The position numbers and the translations under genes are program-made. Positions 18,547-28,000 of a stretch of 64,000 bases of DNA are shown one piece after another; the stretch's first letter is position 1, and the number at the start of each line of letters is the position of its first letter. The DNA is from Carboxylicivirga litoralis (GTDB taxonomy: Bacteria > Bacteroidota > Bacteroidia > Bacteroidales > Marinilabiliaceae). The stretch spans positions 90,965-154,964 of the forward strand of contig NZ_JAFMVC010000011.1 of NCBI RefSeq assembly GCF_025499605.1, given 5' to 3'. A model generated the notes under the pieces. That model saw only the letters and a program-made list of their open reading frames with translations, was not told where the DNA came from and did not search any database.

Positions 18547-19410
18547 TTATTTATTCAGCTTGTTTCTAATAATAGCGATTAATGAATGGTACTTTACTTT
18601 TAACCAATTACCTTTTGAGTGCTCCCAGTTTAACTGGCAATCTTTACATGTTGGATCAGCACAAAAATAAAAAGCAGGATCTTCTTTCAGGGTTTGCATT
18701 TCAACATCAAGTGTGCCTTTCATGTTGGTAACCACCGCATCGGCATGGCCGATTTTTACCCATTTCAGGTAACCGGCTTTTTCATATAGAGGGAGGAATT
18801 TTGGGAATCCGCGGCCACAGCCACCATTCCAATTAACCTCAAAAGTACGAACCTTACCGTCTGATGATTGATAATTCAAACCCATTTGAGATCCCCTCTT
18901 TACAAAACCCATTTTTTCAATGGCCACATGAGTGGTGCCAACGCCTACTGTTTTTCTTCCAATGGAAAGGTTGAGGGCATCCATCTCGGCCATTCGGTCA
19001 AGCACATCATATCCACCACTTTCGGGTGTGTGCTTATTCATTAGCTCATGGGCTAATGGGCCAATGGCAGTAAATCGCTGAATGGGGTGTTGGCTGCGAA
19101 CACTATCCGGGTGTTGTATCATAGCATTGGCCAGTGCACCAGCATAGGAGGGAGAGGCTTCGGTACTGATAATTTTAGCATTCTCTTCGTTGAGAGGTAA
19201 TGGATAAGAGGTGATAAACGAATCGATTACTAATGTGCCTTTGGGCCCCACAGTTTCTATTAGAGCGTCTAATAATGTGTTAGGTCCGCCTTCAACTTTT
19301 CCTATTGCTTTAAGCGATACTTTGAGATGAAGCAATGCACCATCCGGAATTCCGGCATTTTTTAAATCACGGATTAGTTCCTCTTTACCAATAGTCATTG
19401 AATTATTCAT
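18547..19410 (-). CDS. AAC(3)-family acyltransferase of a glycan operon
   Basis: A 287-residue protein of the aminoglycoside 3-N-acetyltransferase fold family, recognised from the N-terminal LLHLKVSLKAIGKVEGGPNTLLDAL, the block DSVRSQHPIQRFTAIGPLAHEL and a GVGTTHVAIEKMGFVKR segment. Family members acylate an amino group from an acyl-CoA. Position in a flippase/methyltransferase/deacetylase operon argues for N-acylation of an amino sugar rather than antibiotic resistance. A Cys-rich segment near the C-terminus (FCADPTCKDCQL) is unusual and could bind metal. Its start overlaps the end of the CitE-like gene by eight bases (ATGAATAA). Confidence 0.78.
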   Translation of the reverse strand: MNNSMTIGKEELIRDLKNAGIPDGALLHLKVSLKAIGKVEGGPNTLLDALIETVGPKGTLVIDSFITSYPLPLNEENAKIISTEASPSYAGALANAMIQHPDSVRSQHPIQRFTAIGPLAHELMNKHTPESGGYDVLDRMAEMDALNLSIGRKTVGVGTTHVAIEKMGFVKRGSQMGLNYQSSDGKVRTFEVNWNGGCGRGFPKFLPLYEKAGYLKWVKIGHADAVVTNMKGTLDVEMQTLKEDPAFYFCADPTCKDCQLNWEHSKGNWLKVKYHSLIAIIRNKLNK

Positions 19411-20320
19411 CTTTTATAAATGCTTCGAATGCGTTAATTTTTTCAATGCGCTTCAGCACTTTTTTTGCTCTCGACACAGTTGGTGGTGAAATAAATAGAC
19501 CTTTTTTTACCGAAATACCTCTGTCGGCTTTATTGGTCTGAGCAGATAAGTCAAGTATGTCTTTTGCTTTATCAACTTCTTCCTTGGTTGGCGTATAGGC
19601 TCTTTTGACAATATCAATTTCTTTAGGTGTCATCACCAGCATGCCTTCAAATCCCAGTTCCTTAGCCTGTTGAATATGAATCTTTAAGCCTTCCGTATCG
19701 CCAATTTTCACATAAGGCGTATCGATTGGAACAATGCCAGCTGCTCGTGCTGCCATAGATACCATATGCCGTGGTGCTAAAATAGAGCGACCACCCTCAC
19801 CATGTTCTCCTTCAATCTCAGCCAAAAAGTCCTCGCTGCCAAATAGAAGACCTACAACACGATCGGATGCCTTAGCTATTTCATGTGCATTTAAAACTGA
19901 TTCTGGGGTTTCGAGCAGGACGATGATTTTAAAATGACCATTTGTTATACCCAGATTTTTTTCCTTCATGGTCAATTGTGCATCAAACACCTCAATGTCT
20001 TTGGCATTATAGGCTTTGGGATACACGAATCCATACAATCGGGGATCGGCCACAACATCTAAATCCTTTAGCGTGTCACCGGTTTCCATTGGGTTGATAC
20101 GAACAAAAACAGGTCTTTTATCGAGTAATTCAGAATCTAATACTTCAATGATGGTGGTTCGCGCTTCTTCTTTTTTCGTATCAGGAACCGCATCTTCCAG
20201 ATCCAATACAATAACATCGGCATCTGATTCAAATGCTTTGTTTAAATAATGCCAGTTGTGCCCTGCCGTAAAAAGCAAGGTTCGGGCAACAAATTGACCG
20301 GTATATAATTGTTTATTCAT
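19403..20320 (-). CDS. CitE-like / HpcH-HpaI family CoA-ester lyase
   Basis: A 305-residue TIM-barrel protein of the citrate lyase beta-subunit-like family. The N-terminus RTLLFTAGHNWHYLNKA corresponds to the CoA-binding start, VIVLDLEDAVPDTKKEEAR carries the conserved acidic residues, LLETPESVLNA holds the metal-ligand Glu, and LLFGSEDFLAEI the Asp. The usual late HP motif is replaced by TP (GMLVMTPKEI), so it diverges from malyl-CoA lyases. Relatives cleave or form malyl-, methylmalyl- or citramalyl-CoA. It overlaps the genes on both sides by eight bases, in each case ATGAATAA, so expression is tightly coupled. No citrate lyase alpha or gamma subunits are present. Confidence 0.8.
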   Translation of the reverse strand: MNKQLYTGQFVARTLLFTAGHNWHYLNKAFESDADVIVLDLEDAVPDTKKEEARTTIIEVLDSELLDKRPVFVRINPMETGDTLKDLDVVADPRLYGFVYPKAYNAKDIEVFDAQLTMKEKNLGITNGHFKIIVLLETPESVLNAHEIAKASDRVVGLLFGSEDFLAEIEGEHGEGGRSILAPRHMVSMAARAAGIVPIDTPYVKIGDTEGLKIHIQQAKELGFEGMLVMTPKEIDIVKRAYTPTKEEVDKAKDILDLSAQTNKADRGISVKKGLFISPPTVSRAKKVLKRIEKINAFEAFIKDE

Positions 20321-20786
20321 TGATTGGTCTTTTTTTCACGAGAACTTCTCTTGAGAAAGATAACACCATTTCTTCTTTCTGGTTGTATGCCTTAGTCGTT
20401 ACTTTTACAATTCCGCGATCGGTTTTACTTTTAGATTCACGAACAGACAGTATTTCTGTTTCAGCATAAAGCGTATCACCAATATGAACAGGGCCGTGAT
20501 GATTAATTTCGGAGTAATTAAGGTTTGCAATGGCTTTTCCACTAATGTCACGAACAGTTAGTCCGACAACAAGCGAGAAAACAAGTGTTCCCACAACTAA
20601 AACCTGACCATGTTGTTGCTGACCTGCATAGTACTGATCTAAATGAACTGGATGGTGGTTCATTGTTAGCAAAGAGAACAAGTTGTTATCTGACTCTGTA
20701 ATGGTTTTACCAGGCCAGTGTTTTATTATCGTATCTTGTTTAAAGTCTTCCAAATATCGACCGAAGTCGCTGTTGATTACCTCCAT
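20313..20786 (-). CDS. MaoC-like hydratase/dehydratase
   Basis: A 157-residue single hot-dog-fold protein. The segment KTITESDNNLFSLLTMNHHPVHLDQYYA matches the hydratase motif of MaoC-like enzymes of the mesaconyl-CoA hydratase type, and YSEINHHGPVHIGDTLYAETEIL is the conserved second half. Such enzymes add or remove water on enoyl-CoA thioesters. With the CitE-like gene that it overlaps, it would form a two-step module interconverting CoA esters of branched or dicarboxylic acids. It is the first gene of the glycan operon and has a good promoter box upstream. Confidence 0.78.
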   Translation of the reverse strand: MEVINSDFGRYLEDFKQDTIIKHWPGKTITESDNNLFSLLTMNHHPVHLDQYYAGQQQHGQVLVVGTLVFSLVVGLTVRDISGKAIANLNYSEINHHGPVHIGDTLYAETEILSVRESKSKTDRGIVKVTTKAYNQKEEMVLSFSREVLVKKRPINE

Positions 20787-20816
20787 AAATATGATGTATT
20801 GATGCTTCTATTGTTA

Positions 20817-20824
20817 CAAATGTA
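20817..20824 (-). promoter_or_regulatory. -7 promoter box of the six-gene glycan operon
   Basis: On the minus strand TACATTTG fully matches TAnnTTTG, 30 bases before the MaoC-like gene. No comparable box is seen inside the operon, in line with one transcript for all six genes. Confidence 0.6.
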
Positions 20825-20951
20825 AAGATAAAATAGTGGAGATAAAGAGGTCGCTTGAATAAATGATTTCCAAATTTACAATTAATGCATTATTTCCGTA
20901 ATTACGGCACAAATTTTGCTTGATTATCGACCTAACTTTAACGCTAATTTT

Positions 20952-21071
20952 ATGAAGAAAGCTCTTTCGGCCAGGCTGGTTGGATTGATAAAATCACCTG
21001 ATTTTCCACAGCTGGTATTGTTGTATCAACTGATTATATTGATAATAATCACCTTATTGATAATATTCTAA
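20952..21071 (+). CDS. Possible 39-residue single-pass membrane peptide
   Basis: An ATG-initiated frame encodes 39 residues starting MKKALSARLVGLIKSPDFPQ and ending in a strongly hydrophobic helix (LVLLYQLIILIIITLLIIF). A TAACTTTA box resembling the -7 consensus lies about ten bases upstream (20934-20941), and a hairpin with a T-rich tail follows the stop codon. The positive N-terminus and C-terminal helix give the look of a genuine tail-anchored small protein. It is too short for homology to be judged by eye; a chance frame in AT-rich DNA cannot be excluded. Confidence 0.4.
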   Translation: MKKALSARLVGLIKSPDFPQLVLLYQLIILIIITLLIIF

Positions 21072-21090
21072 CAACCCCTTAACCAGAAAG

Positions 21091-21152
21091 CTCCGCCTCT
21101 GCATTTAAACTTTCCATTCATAGTTTCCTGATAAAGCAGAGGTGGAGTTTTA
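21091..21152 (+). terminator. Hairpin terminator between the small frame and the helicase gene
   Basis: CTCCGCCTCTGC (21091-21102) pairs with GCAGAGGTGGAG (21136-21147) with a single G-U pair, then TTTTAT. The 33-base loop contains a small inner hairpin (AAACT/AGTTT). It can terminate plus-strand transcription from the small frame and perhaps also the helicase transcript, although the T-tract on that side is weak. Confidence 0.6.
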
Positions 21153-23390
21153 TAACACCCCATCGGACTGCATCCAGGCTTGTACATACTTGATTTCCGG
21201 ATAAGTGTATTTGTATTTCAGGTGCTCCCGAATTTCGGACAAAGCCGTTCCCTCACATTCTCTAACGCCTTGTTGAATAGCTTCGCGCGTTTCATGGTCA
21301 ACAAAATCATTGAGTGTCAATATGTTTTCTTTTATGCAACGAGCAATGTGTGATTCAATGGTTGTTTTTACCAAGCCGCGCTCTTTGGCAATAGCGGCAA
21401 TGTCGTTACCCTGCTTGTAGAGGGCGCAAGTAATCAGGTAAGTCGCCACTTTAGGCGTTTTTACCGCTTTCTCTTTTGATGTTTTGGTTTTTCTTTTTTT
21501 CTCTTCAGGCTGTTTATCCAACTCCGGCTGGTCAATATCTTCCTTATTAACATCAAGGCCTTTCAGCGATGACTCCAGCAGAGTTTTGGCCTTAAGCATA
21601 TTGTGCAACAGTGCATAATACTGTGCGGCCAGGTCTTTCAGTTCAGTCAGATAAGCTTTAACACCTTTGAGCTTATTCACCACTTCGATATGCGCAACAA
21701 TAGTGCTATGGTTTTTCTTTATAAGCGGATGAAAATAGGCAATGGCTTTATCAACCCGCTCAATCAGCAGATTCACATAATTGCTTTCGCCCGAATGGGC
21801 TATGCGATAAACCTGTGAGCGAAAGCTGTTTCCTACGCTCAACAGTGGTTCGGTGTCTTTTCGTAATTGCTCTGCCCAGCTTTTATATTGCTGTTTCTTC
21901 GACCGTTTTTCATCTTTTGAATAGCCTTTTACATGCTGATGAAGTGAAATGATGAGGTTGTTAAAATCAAAGGCTTTCAACACAAAGTCGTTAAAGTAGC
22001 GTTGCGATTCCTGATTTAATATGGGTTGTAACTCATCAGGGTTCATTTTCTGACTCACAAAGCTGCGAAGCGAGGCATCGGCTTCAATGCCGTGCTGCGG
22101 AATAGGTGTTTTAAGGACCAGCCCTTCCAGTGATGTCAGGCGCGAGAGAGCGACGTAAATCTGACCTGAAGCGAAGGCTTTGCCCACATCAATAATGGCT
22201 TTCTCAAAGGTTAAACCCTGGCTTTTATGCACCGTGATGGCCCAGGCCAGCTTAATGGGGTACTGGATAAATTCTCCCACCACATTTTCTTCCACCTCAT
22301 TGGTTTCTTTATTAAGCGAGTATTTTTTGTTTTCCCAGGTGTAAGGCTCAACAATTACGGGTTCTGTTCCATCACTAAAACTCACTTCAATCTCATCATA
22401 AGTAATGTGTGTAATGGTGCCAATCTTTCCGTTGAAGTAACGCTGCTGTCCCGAGAAATCGTTTTTGATAAACATGACCTGGGCGCCTTTTTTAAATTGC
22501 ATGGTTTCCTGCAAAGGATACTGATGCTCTTTAAAATCGCCTTTTATGGTTGAGTCGAAAGAGTAGAGCTGACCGCTTAATTCCCCGAGGCACTCTTTGT
22601 TTTTGGCATCGGCAATGGCATTGTGTGTGGTTAACTGGATGTAGCCATCGTTGTTTTGCTGGTTAAAACCCGGCTGGTAATATTGGTTGAGCAAATGAAT
22701 GTCTTCATTGGTCACCTGGTTGTCTCTGAAGTGGTTCAATAAATCCACAAACTGTTGATCCGATTGTCGGTACACTTTCTGTAATTCAATGTGCACCGGA
22801 TGATGATGTTGCAGAACTTGTGCATCGAAAAAGTAAGGGCTCTTATAATAACGGCTCAGGTAATTCCATTCGTCTTGCTTTGTCACAGGAGGTAGTTGCA
22901 GCATATCGCCAATAAACAGTACTTGCAAACCACCAAACGGTGTGTTGTGATCGCGTCGCACATGGCGGCAAATCAAATCAATGGCATCCAGTAAATCGGC
23001 CCGCAACATACTCACCTCGTCAATAACCAGCAACTCCATATTACGAATGAGATTGCGCTTGGTCGAATGCATTTGGATATTCTTAATCAGTGAGCGGGGC
23101 GTATTGAAGTGCGCCAATGTTTGCATGCGGCTTGGGTCAATGCCATTGTTGTCGGGTATAAAAGCCCCAAAAGGCAACTGAAACAGCGAGTGAAGTGTGA
23201 CACCACCGGCATTAATAGCAGCAATACCCGTAGGAGCGGCCACCACCATGTTTTTGTGCGTATGTTCTTTAATGCGATGTAATAAGGTGGTTTTGCCTGT
23301 ACCGGCTTTACCCGTCAGGAAAACACTGCGATTGGTGGTGTTAATGTATTTAGAAACAAGAGATTGTAAAGAATCGATCGGTGCGCTCAT
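21150..23390 (-). CDS. PIF1-like DNA helicase with C-terminal helix-turn-helix domain
   Basis: A 746-residue SF1 helicase. Walker A is FLTGKAGTGKTTLL (residues about 24-37), motif II LLVIDEVSMLRADLLDAID, motif III LFIGDMLQLPPV, and late motifs include WAITVHKSQGLTFEKAIIDVG and IYVALSRLTSLEGLVL. The last 100 residues (TYLITCALYKQGNDIAAIAKERGLVKTTIESHI onward) form an HTH_40-type domain like that at the end of some RecQ proteins. The role is probably unwinding of structured DNA or stalled forks. The ATG at 23390 is chosen; the longer frame would run through an inverted repeat and has no homologous look. Confidence 0.9.
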   Translation of the reverse strand: MSAPIDSLQSLVSKYINTTNRSVFLTGKAGTGKTTLLHRIKEHTHKNMVVAAPTGIAAINAGGVTLHSLFQLPFGAFIPDNNGIDPSRMQTLAHFNTPRSLIKNIQMHSTKRNLIRNMELLVIDEVSMLRADLLDAIDLICRHVRRDHNTPFGGLQVLFIGDMLQLPPVTKQDEWNYLSRYYKSPYFFDAQVLQHHHPVHIELQKVYRQSDQQFVDLLNHFRDNQVTNEDIHLLNQYYQPGFNQQNNDGYIQLTTHNAIADAKNKECLGELSGQLYSFDSTIKGDFKEHQYPLQETMQFKKGAQVMFIKNDFSGQQRYFNGKIGTITHITYDEIEVSFSDGTEPVIVEPYTWENKKYSLNKETNEVEENVVGEFIQYPIKLAWAITVHKSQGLTFEKAIIDVGKAFASGQIYVALSRLTSLEGLVLKTPIPQHGIEADASLRSFVSQKMNPDELQPILNQESQRYFNDFVLKAFDFNNLIISLHQHVKGYSKDEKRSKKQQYKSWAEQLRKDTEPLLSVGNSFRSQVYRIAHSGESNYVNLLIERVDKAIAYFHPLIKKNHSTIVAHIEVVNKLKGVKAYLTELKDLAAQYYALLHNMLKAKTLLESSLKGLDVNKEDIDQPELDKQPEEKKRKTKTSKEKAVKTPKVATYLITCALYKQGNDIAAIAKERGLVKTTIESHIARCIKENILTLNDFVDHETREAIQQGVRECEGTALSEIREHLKYKYTYPEIKYVQAWMQSDGVL

Positions 23391-23464
23391 TTGATTAAGG
23401 TTAATGATGTGGCAAGATACAGGAAAAATGCAAGTGGTGCAACGAGTGCGCTTCTTGTGGGGTA

Positions 23465-23508
23465 GGATGCGATCTTTAATTGACAAGATGCTCATAGAAA
23501 TCGCATCC
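23465..23508. repeat. Dispersed hairpin with GGATGCGAT arms
   Basis: GGATGCGAT (23465-23473) pairs with ATCGCATCC (23500-23508) around a 26-base loop containing GACAAGATG. A second element with a similar stem and the loop word AACAAGATG lies at 45648-45694, which suggests a repeat family. Confidence 0.6.
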
Positions 23509-23589
23509 GTTTATACTTGGTTGAAACTTTTCGTTTAATTAATTTATCAATTACGCGATTCGACAATTCAGCAATTCAACAGTTTCTAA

Positions 23590-23597
23590 TACCTTTG
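23590..23597 (+). promoter_or_regulatory. -7 promoter box for a YkgJ-type gene
   Basis: TACCTTTG, a full match to TAnnTTTG, lies 17 bases before the ATG at 23614 and predicts a leader of about ten bases. Confidence 0.6.
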
Positions 23598-23613
23598 CCC
23601 AAAACACTTAAAT

Positions 23614-24129
23614 ATGGCAACTCTGGATAATTATAAAGCCTTGCGCGATGAGATTGATGCGGCGACAATTCAACTATGGGACGAACACCAAAGTAACATG
23701 GCCTGTAAAAAAGGATGCGATAAATGCTGCTTGAATTTTGATGTATTTCCCATTGAGTTCGATTACATTAAGCAACAGGTAGAAGCCTTGTATCCCGATG
23801 TGTTAAACGATTCGGCTCCTGCTGAAGCAGGAGAGCAGTGCTTCTTCCTAAAAGAGCACCAATGCACCATTTACAAAGCCCGCCCCATTATTTGCCGCAC
23901 GCACGGTTATCCTTTATTGTATATGAACGAAGCTGGCGATCAGTGGGAGCTATCGCATTGTGAGCTTAATTTTACCTCGGTGGATGAGGATTACTTTCAT
24001 GAGGATAATTGCTATGCACAGGATACCTACAATAGCCGCCTTTTTATGATGAATAAGGAGTACATTAAAACAGCCCATCCGGACAAAGGGGAGTTTGATT
24101 TGATTCCATTAGTGGAGCTTTTAAAGTAG
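23614..24129 (+). CDS. YkgJ-family cysteine cluster protein
   Basis: A 171-residue soluble protein with the CxxxCxxCC-type cluster of the YkgJ (CxxCxxCC) family: MACKKGCDKCCLNF near residue 30, then EQCFFLKEHQCTIYKARPIICRTHGYP. The spacing suggests Zn or Fe-S binding. No biochemical role is established for most members. It is the first of three YkgJ-type genes in this window. It converges on the second with a gap of one base, yet the two differ in length and sequence, so they are not a recent duplication. Confidence 0.85.
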   Translation: MATLDNYKALRDEIDAATIQLWDEHQSNMACKKGCDKCCLNFDVFPIEFDYIKQQVEALYPDVLNDSAPAEAGEQCFFLKEHQCTIYKARPIICRTHGYPLLYMNEAGDQWELSHCELNFTSVDEDYFHEDNCYAQDTYNSRLFMMNKEYIKTAHPDKGEFDLIPLVELLK

Positions 24130-24130
24130 T

Positions 24131-24454
24131 TTACTTCACCCTATTCTCATTACACCACTTCCAATGGTGCTCGTTAACCGGATAGTTGCGGCAAATATCA
24201 GCTCGCGCCTCATACACACCACAGGAAAAAAAGCCATTATCCTCTTTCAGAAACAGGCAATCGCCATTTTCTTTGGTTTTCAAAAAGTGACCATCGGCAT
24301 AAGTTGGTCCCATGGGGTCGGTGAATTGTTCGCGCGGCATTTTGGTGAAGTTTTCCAGGGCTGTTAATTCTCTTTCATTCAGCTCTACAAAAGGGAAGTT
24401 GCGGCAGCAAATACCGCAATTCTGACAGGTAAGTGATGATATTTTGTTTTCCAT
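24131..24454 (-). CDS. Short YkgJ-family cysteine cluster protein
   Basis: A 107-residue protein with the cluster LTCQNCGICCRNFPF at residues 9-23, then CLFLKEDNGFFSCGVYEARADICRNYPV, the usual second half of the YkgJ family. It ends in WCNENRVK. The small size means it is little more than the metal-binding core. The function is unknown; the family is proposed to bind zinc or an iron-sulfur cluster. It converges with the longer YkgJ gene at its 3' end. Confidence 0.85.
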   Translation of the reverse strand: MENKISSLTCQNCGICCRNFPFVELNERELTALENFTKMPREQFTDPMGPTYADGHFLKTKENGDCLFLKEDNGFFSCGVYEARADICRNYPVNEHHWKWCNENRVK

Positions 24455-25060
24455 AAGGCAATTAATCTTAGTGTTAAAATGATTCGTTGCGAATGGAAAA
24501 AAGGCATTGTAATATTCGTTGATATTATCCCATCCGGTTCAAAGATAAGGCCTATTCTAACGGCAGCCTATAGTTTCTTCGGATTTAACTTGATTTAAGT
24601 AACATAACTTAAGCTCAAGGCTGCTAATAAAGGTATCTTCCCGGGCATCCTGATTACAATGGATGCCGAATACAAATGCAAAATTTTTGGCTTCTGGTAA
24701 ATCATCTTGTGTCTTACACGGTAATCGCCTTTAAAATTAAAGAAGTGTTTTATACGCGCTATACCGACATAAGCAACGCAGTTTAGGACCCATTGGCATA
24801 AACGGAGGGGAGAAAAATTTGATACCAAGCTGTCAGTCTTTAAATTTTCCCGTAGTGATGTCATAATGGGTAAACGAGTGATTAAGTCGGCGGCCTTTTT
24901 TCTCCCCTTTTTGGGCTGTAGGCAAAAAGGGGAAGCCTCAACGGCTTGAGTTGAAAAGACAATTTCTTAAATGCGATTGCCGTGTTGTGTCTTATGTCAT
25001 GAATCTTATGTCTTAATACTTTTCATTACCTTTAAATCCAAATTTTAATTCCTAAACACC
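24455..25060. other. 606-base stretch without a convincing gene
   Basis: No supported coding region is seen. A minus-strand frame of 89 codons (24595-24864) has no recognisable domain. The right part contains a strong hairpin (24904-24932), a second small one (AAGCC/GGCTT, about 24932-24946), and GTCTTATG-type words near 24990-25016. TACCTTTA at 25027-25034 may be the promoter of the macroglobulin gene, 27 bases before its ATG. The left 450 bases could be a decayed gene or element. Confidence 0.5.
24904..24932. repeat. Perfect inverted repeat CCCCTTTTT / AAAAAGGGG
   Basis: Nine-base perfect arms at 24904-24912 and 24924-24932 surround an 11-base loop. There is no gene ending here on either strand that would use it as a terminator, so it may be a remnant of an element or a structured RNA feature. 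Confidence 0.55.
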
Positions 25061-28000
25061 ATGCTAAAACACATCCTGCTTTATGCCTTTGTATTAACAT
25101 GCATTGTAATGATGAATGCTTGTAAAAGCAAGCCAGAAGCAACAACCGGGGAAGTGGTTTACAATACCAAAGTAAGCGCTTTCACCTCCGGCATTATTTC
25201 CAATGAAGCGAGTATTCAGCTTCAGTTTTCTGAAAAGGTAACGGGCATAACGCCCGGGCAAAAGGCCGATGAAGGATTGCTGTCCATTACGCCTTCCATC
25301 GATGGACAACTACAGTGGCTCGATATGCACACCCTTGAATTTGTGCCTGATGAACGCATGCCATCAGGTACGTCATTTAAAGTGGAGGTGGATTTACCCG
25401 AGTTATTTACCGATGAGAAGGAAGCGTTCAGTTTCACTTTTAGCACCATTGATCAAAACTTTAGGGTGCAGTCGCTTGGTTTGGAGCCCGATGCAGCCGA
25501 TGATTTGAAACTCAACACTTACCGCGGACGCATTGCCATGGCCGATCATATTGATAACACGTATGTGGAACAGTTGCTAAAAGCATCGCAGGACGGTAAT
25601 GCACTTGAAATCGAGTGGGAGCATCAAAGCAGTGAAAAGCAACATGCGTTTGCCATAAAAGGCATTCAACGAAGCGAGCAAAGCAGCACCTTGTTATTGG
25701 AATATAACGGGAAAGTTATTGGTGTTGACAAAGCTGATCGTGAGGAAGTGGAAGTGCCATCGCTAACCGATTTTAAAGTAATCGATGCCCGTGTGGTGAT
25801 GCAGCCTGAACAATATGTTTTGGTGGTGTTCTCCGATCCGCTTGACGAGCGACAAAACATCAACGGTTTAATCAGTATCAGCGGTGCTTCACGCCTGCGT
25901 TATGTCATTGAACGAAACCGGGTAAAGGTGTATCCGTCCTATCGACTAACAGGTTCGCATAAAGTCACCATTTCAGAAGGGATTAAGAACATATTGGGTT
26001 ATACGCACAAAGCGGAAGTTAACTACGACATGGTATTTGAAACGCCAAAGCCCGAGGTGCAACTGATTGGCAAGGGAACAATACTGCCCAACTCCAATGG
26101 CTTAACCTTTCCGTTTAAAGCTGTTAGTGTGAAAAGTGTGCAGGTTCGCATCATAAAAATATTTGAAAACAATGTGGCCAGTTTCCTACAGGTGAATACC
26201 ATGAACGGGCAGTATCAGCTGCGCCGCGCCGGCCGGTTGATTTTTAAGCAAAACATCCGCTTGGATAACGATCGCTCACTGGATCTGACACAGTGGAATA
26301 CCTTCTCGTTGAACCTGGCCGATTTAATAACACCGGAGCAAGGTGCTATCTACCGGGTTGAATTGAAAATACGCAAAAAAGATAGTTTGTATCCCTGCGG
26401 AGATATTGAAGAAACCAATGAAGCAGTAGAGGAGGAAGGCATCACCGAATCGGATATGGCCTATTGGGACCAGCCAGCTGAATATTACAGTTCCTACTGG
26501 GATGGTTACGAAGGCTATTACGATTGGCGCGAACGTGAAAACCCATGTGCCGATATGTATTATCGAAATAAAGTGGTGAGCCGTAATATTCTGGCTTCTG
26601 ATATTGGTATTATCGCCAAGCAGGGCACCGATAAGGAAGTTGTGGTCGCCATTACCGATTTACGCACCACACAACCATTAACTGGTGTTGAGGTAGAGAT
26701 ATTCAACTACCAGATGCAGGTGGTGGGTTCAACACGCACCGATGCGCAAGGTTTGGCCCGTATCCCGGTTTCACAAAAGCCATTCCTGCTCATTGCCAAA
26801 AATGATAAGCAACGCGGTTACTTACGTTTAGATGATGGACATTCTTTGTCTTTAAGCCGTTTCGATGTGAGTGGTCAGGTGGTGCAAAAGGGCATGAAAG
26901 GCTTTATCTATGGCGAGCGGGGCGTCTGGCGGCCGGGCGATACCTTATTTGTGTCTTTTATGCTCGAAAACAAGGGAGAGGCCTTGCCCAAAGAGCATCC
27001 AATTGTGTTTGAGTGGGTCAATCCGCACGGCCAAACCATTAATCGTCAGGTGCAGCAATTGAACGATAATAATATTTACGTGTTTAAGACGCAAACCAGC
27101 ACCGATGCGCCAACAGGCATGTGGCGGGCTCGTGTTAAAGTGGGTGGCAGTACCTTCGAAAAAGGGATGCGGGTGGAAACCATTAAGCCCAACCGCCTTA
27201 AAATCAATCTCGATTTTAATACCGAGTTGCTTGTGCCTGGCGAGGCTGCGCAAAGTACCATGACGGTTAGCTGGCTGCATGGTGCCATCGCCCGTAACCT
27301 CAAGGCCGATGTTAAAGTGACGCTCAATCAAAGCAAAACGCAGTTTAAAAAATACAGCGATTTCCATTTCGATGATCCATCGCGCCGCTTTGAGTCTGAA
27401 GAAAGCACTATTTTCGAAGGCCGTCTTGATGAGCAAGGGCAAGCTATTGTTGATGCTGCCATCGATGTTCAGGAAGCAGCCCCCGGCTTTTTAAAGGCTT
27501 CGTTTGTGACGCGGGTTTTTGAAGAAAGTGGTGATTTTAGTATCGATCGCTTCTCGGTGCCTTATGCACCGTATCCTGTTTTTGTTGGCGTTAAAGCGCC
27601 CAAAGGGGATAAGCGCGGCATGCTGCTGACCGATACAACGCATACGGTTCAGGTGGTGACTGTTTCGCCAAAAGGTGAGCCAATGACGGTTCGCAACCTG
27701 TCGTATTACATTTATAAAGTGAGCTGGCGATGGTGGTGGGAGTCATCAGCCGATAATCTGGCTAATTATGTGGGCACGCGCCATCAAAACCTGATAGCCA
27801 GCGGTAAAGTAAACACGACTAATGGCGAAGGACAATTCGACTTTAGAGTTAACTATCCCGAGTGGGGACGCTACCTGATTCGGGTGGTCGATGATAAAAA
27901 TGGCCATGCAACTGGTCAAACCGTGTATGTTGACTGGCCGGGATGGGCTGGCAACAGCAGGGGCAACGACCCAAGTGCGGCCAGTATGCTGGCGTTTAAT

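Noticed and set aside
18547..19410. AAC(3)-like gene as an aminoglycoside resistance determinant
   Set aside because: It is tightly embedded in a glycan operon with CoA-ester enzymes, a flippase and a methyltransferase. Biosynthetic acylation is more likely.
23391..23495. Longer N-terminus of the PIF1-like helicase
   Set aside because: The added segment runs through a perfect hairpin and shows no helicase-related sequence. The start at 23390 places Walker A where expected.
24595..24864. A minus-strand frame of 89 codons in the gap before the macroglobulin gene
   Set aside because: No domain, signal peptide or promoter box, unusual composition and no operon context. It is more likely noncoding or degraded sequence.
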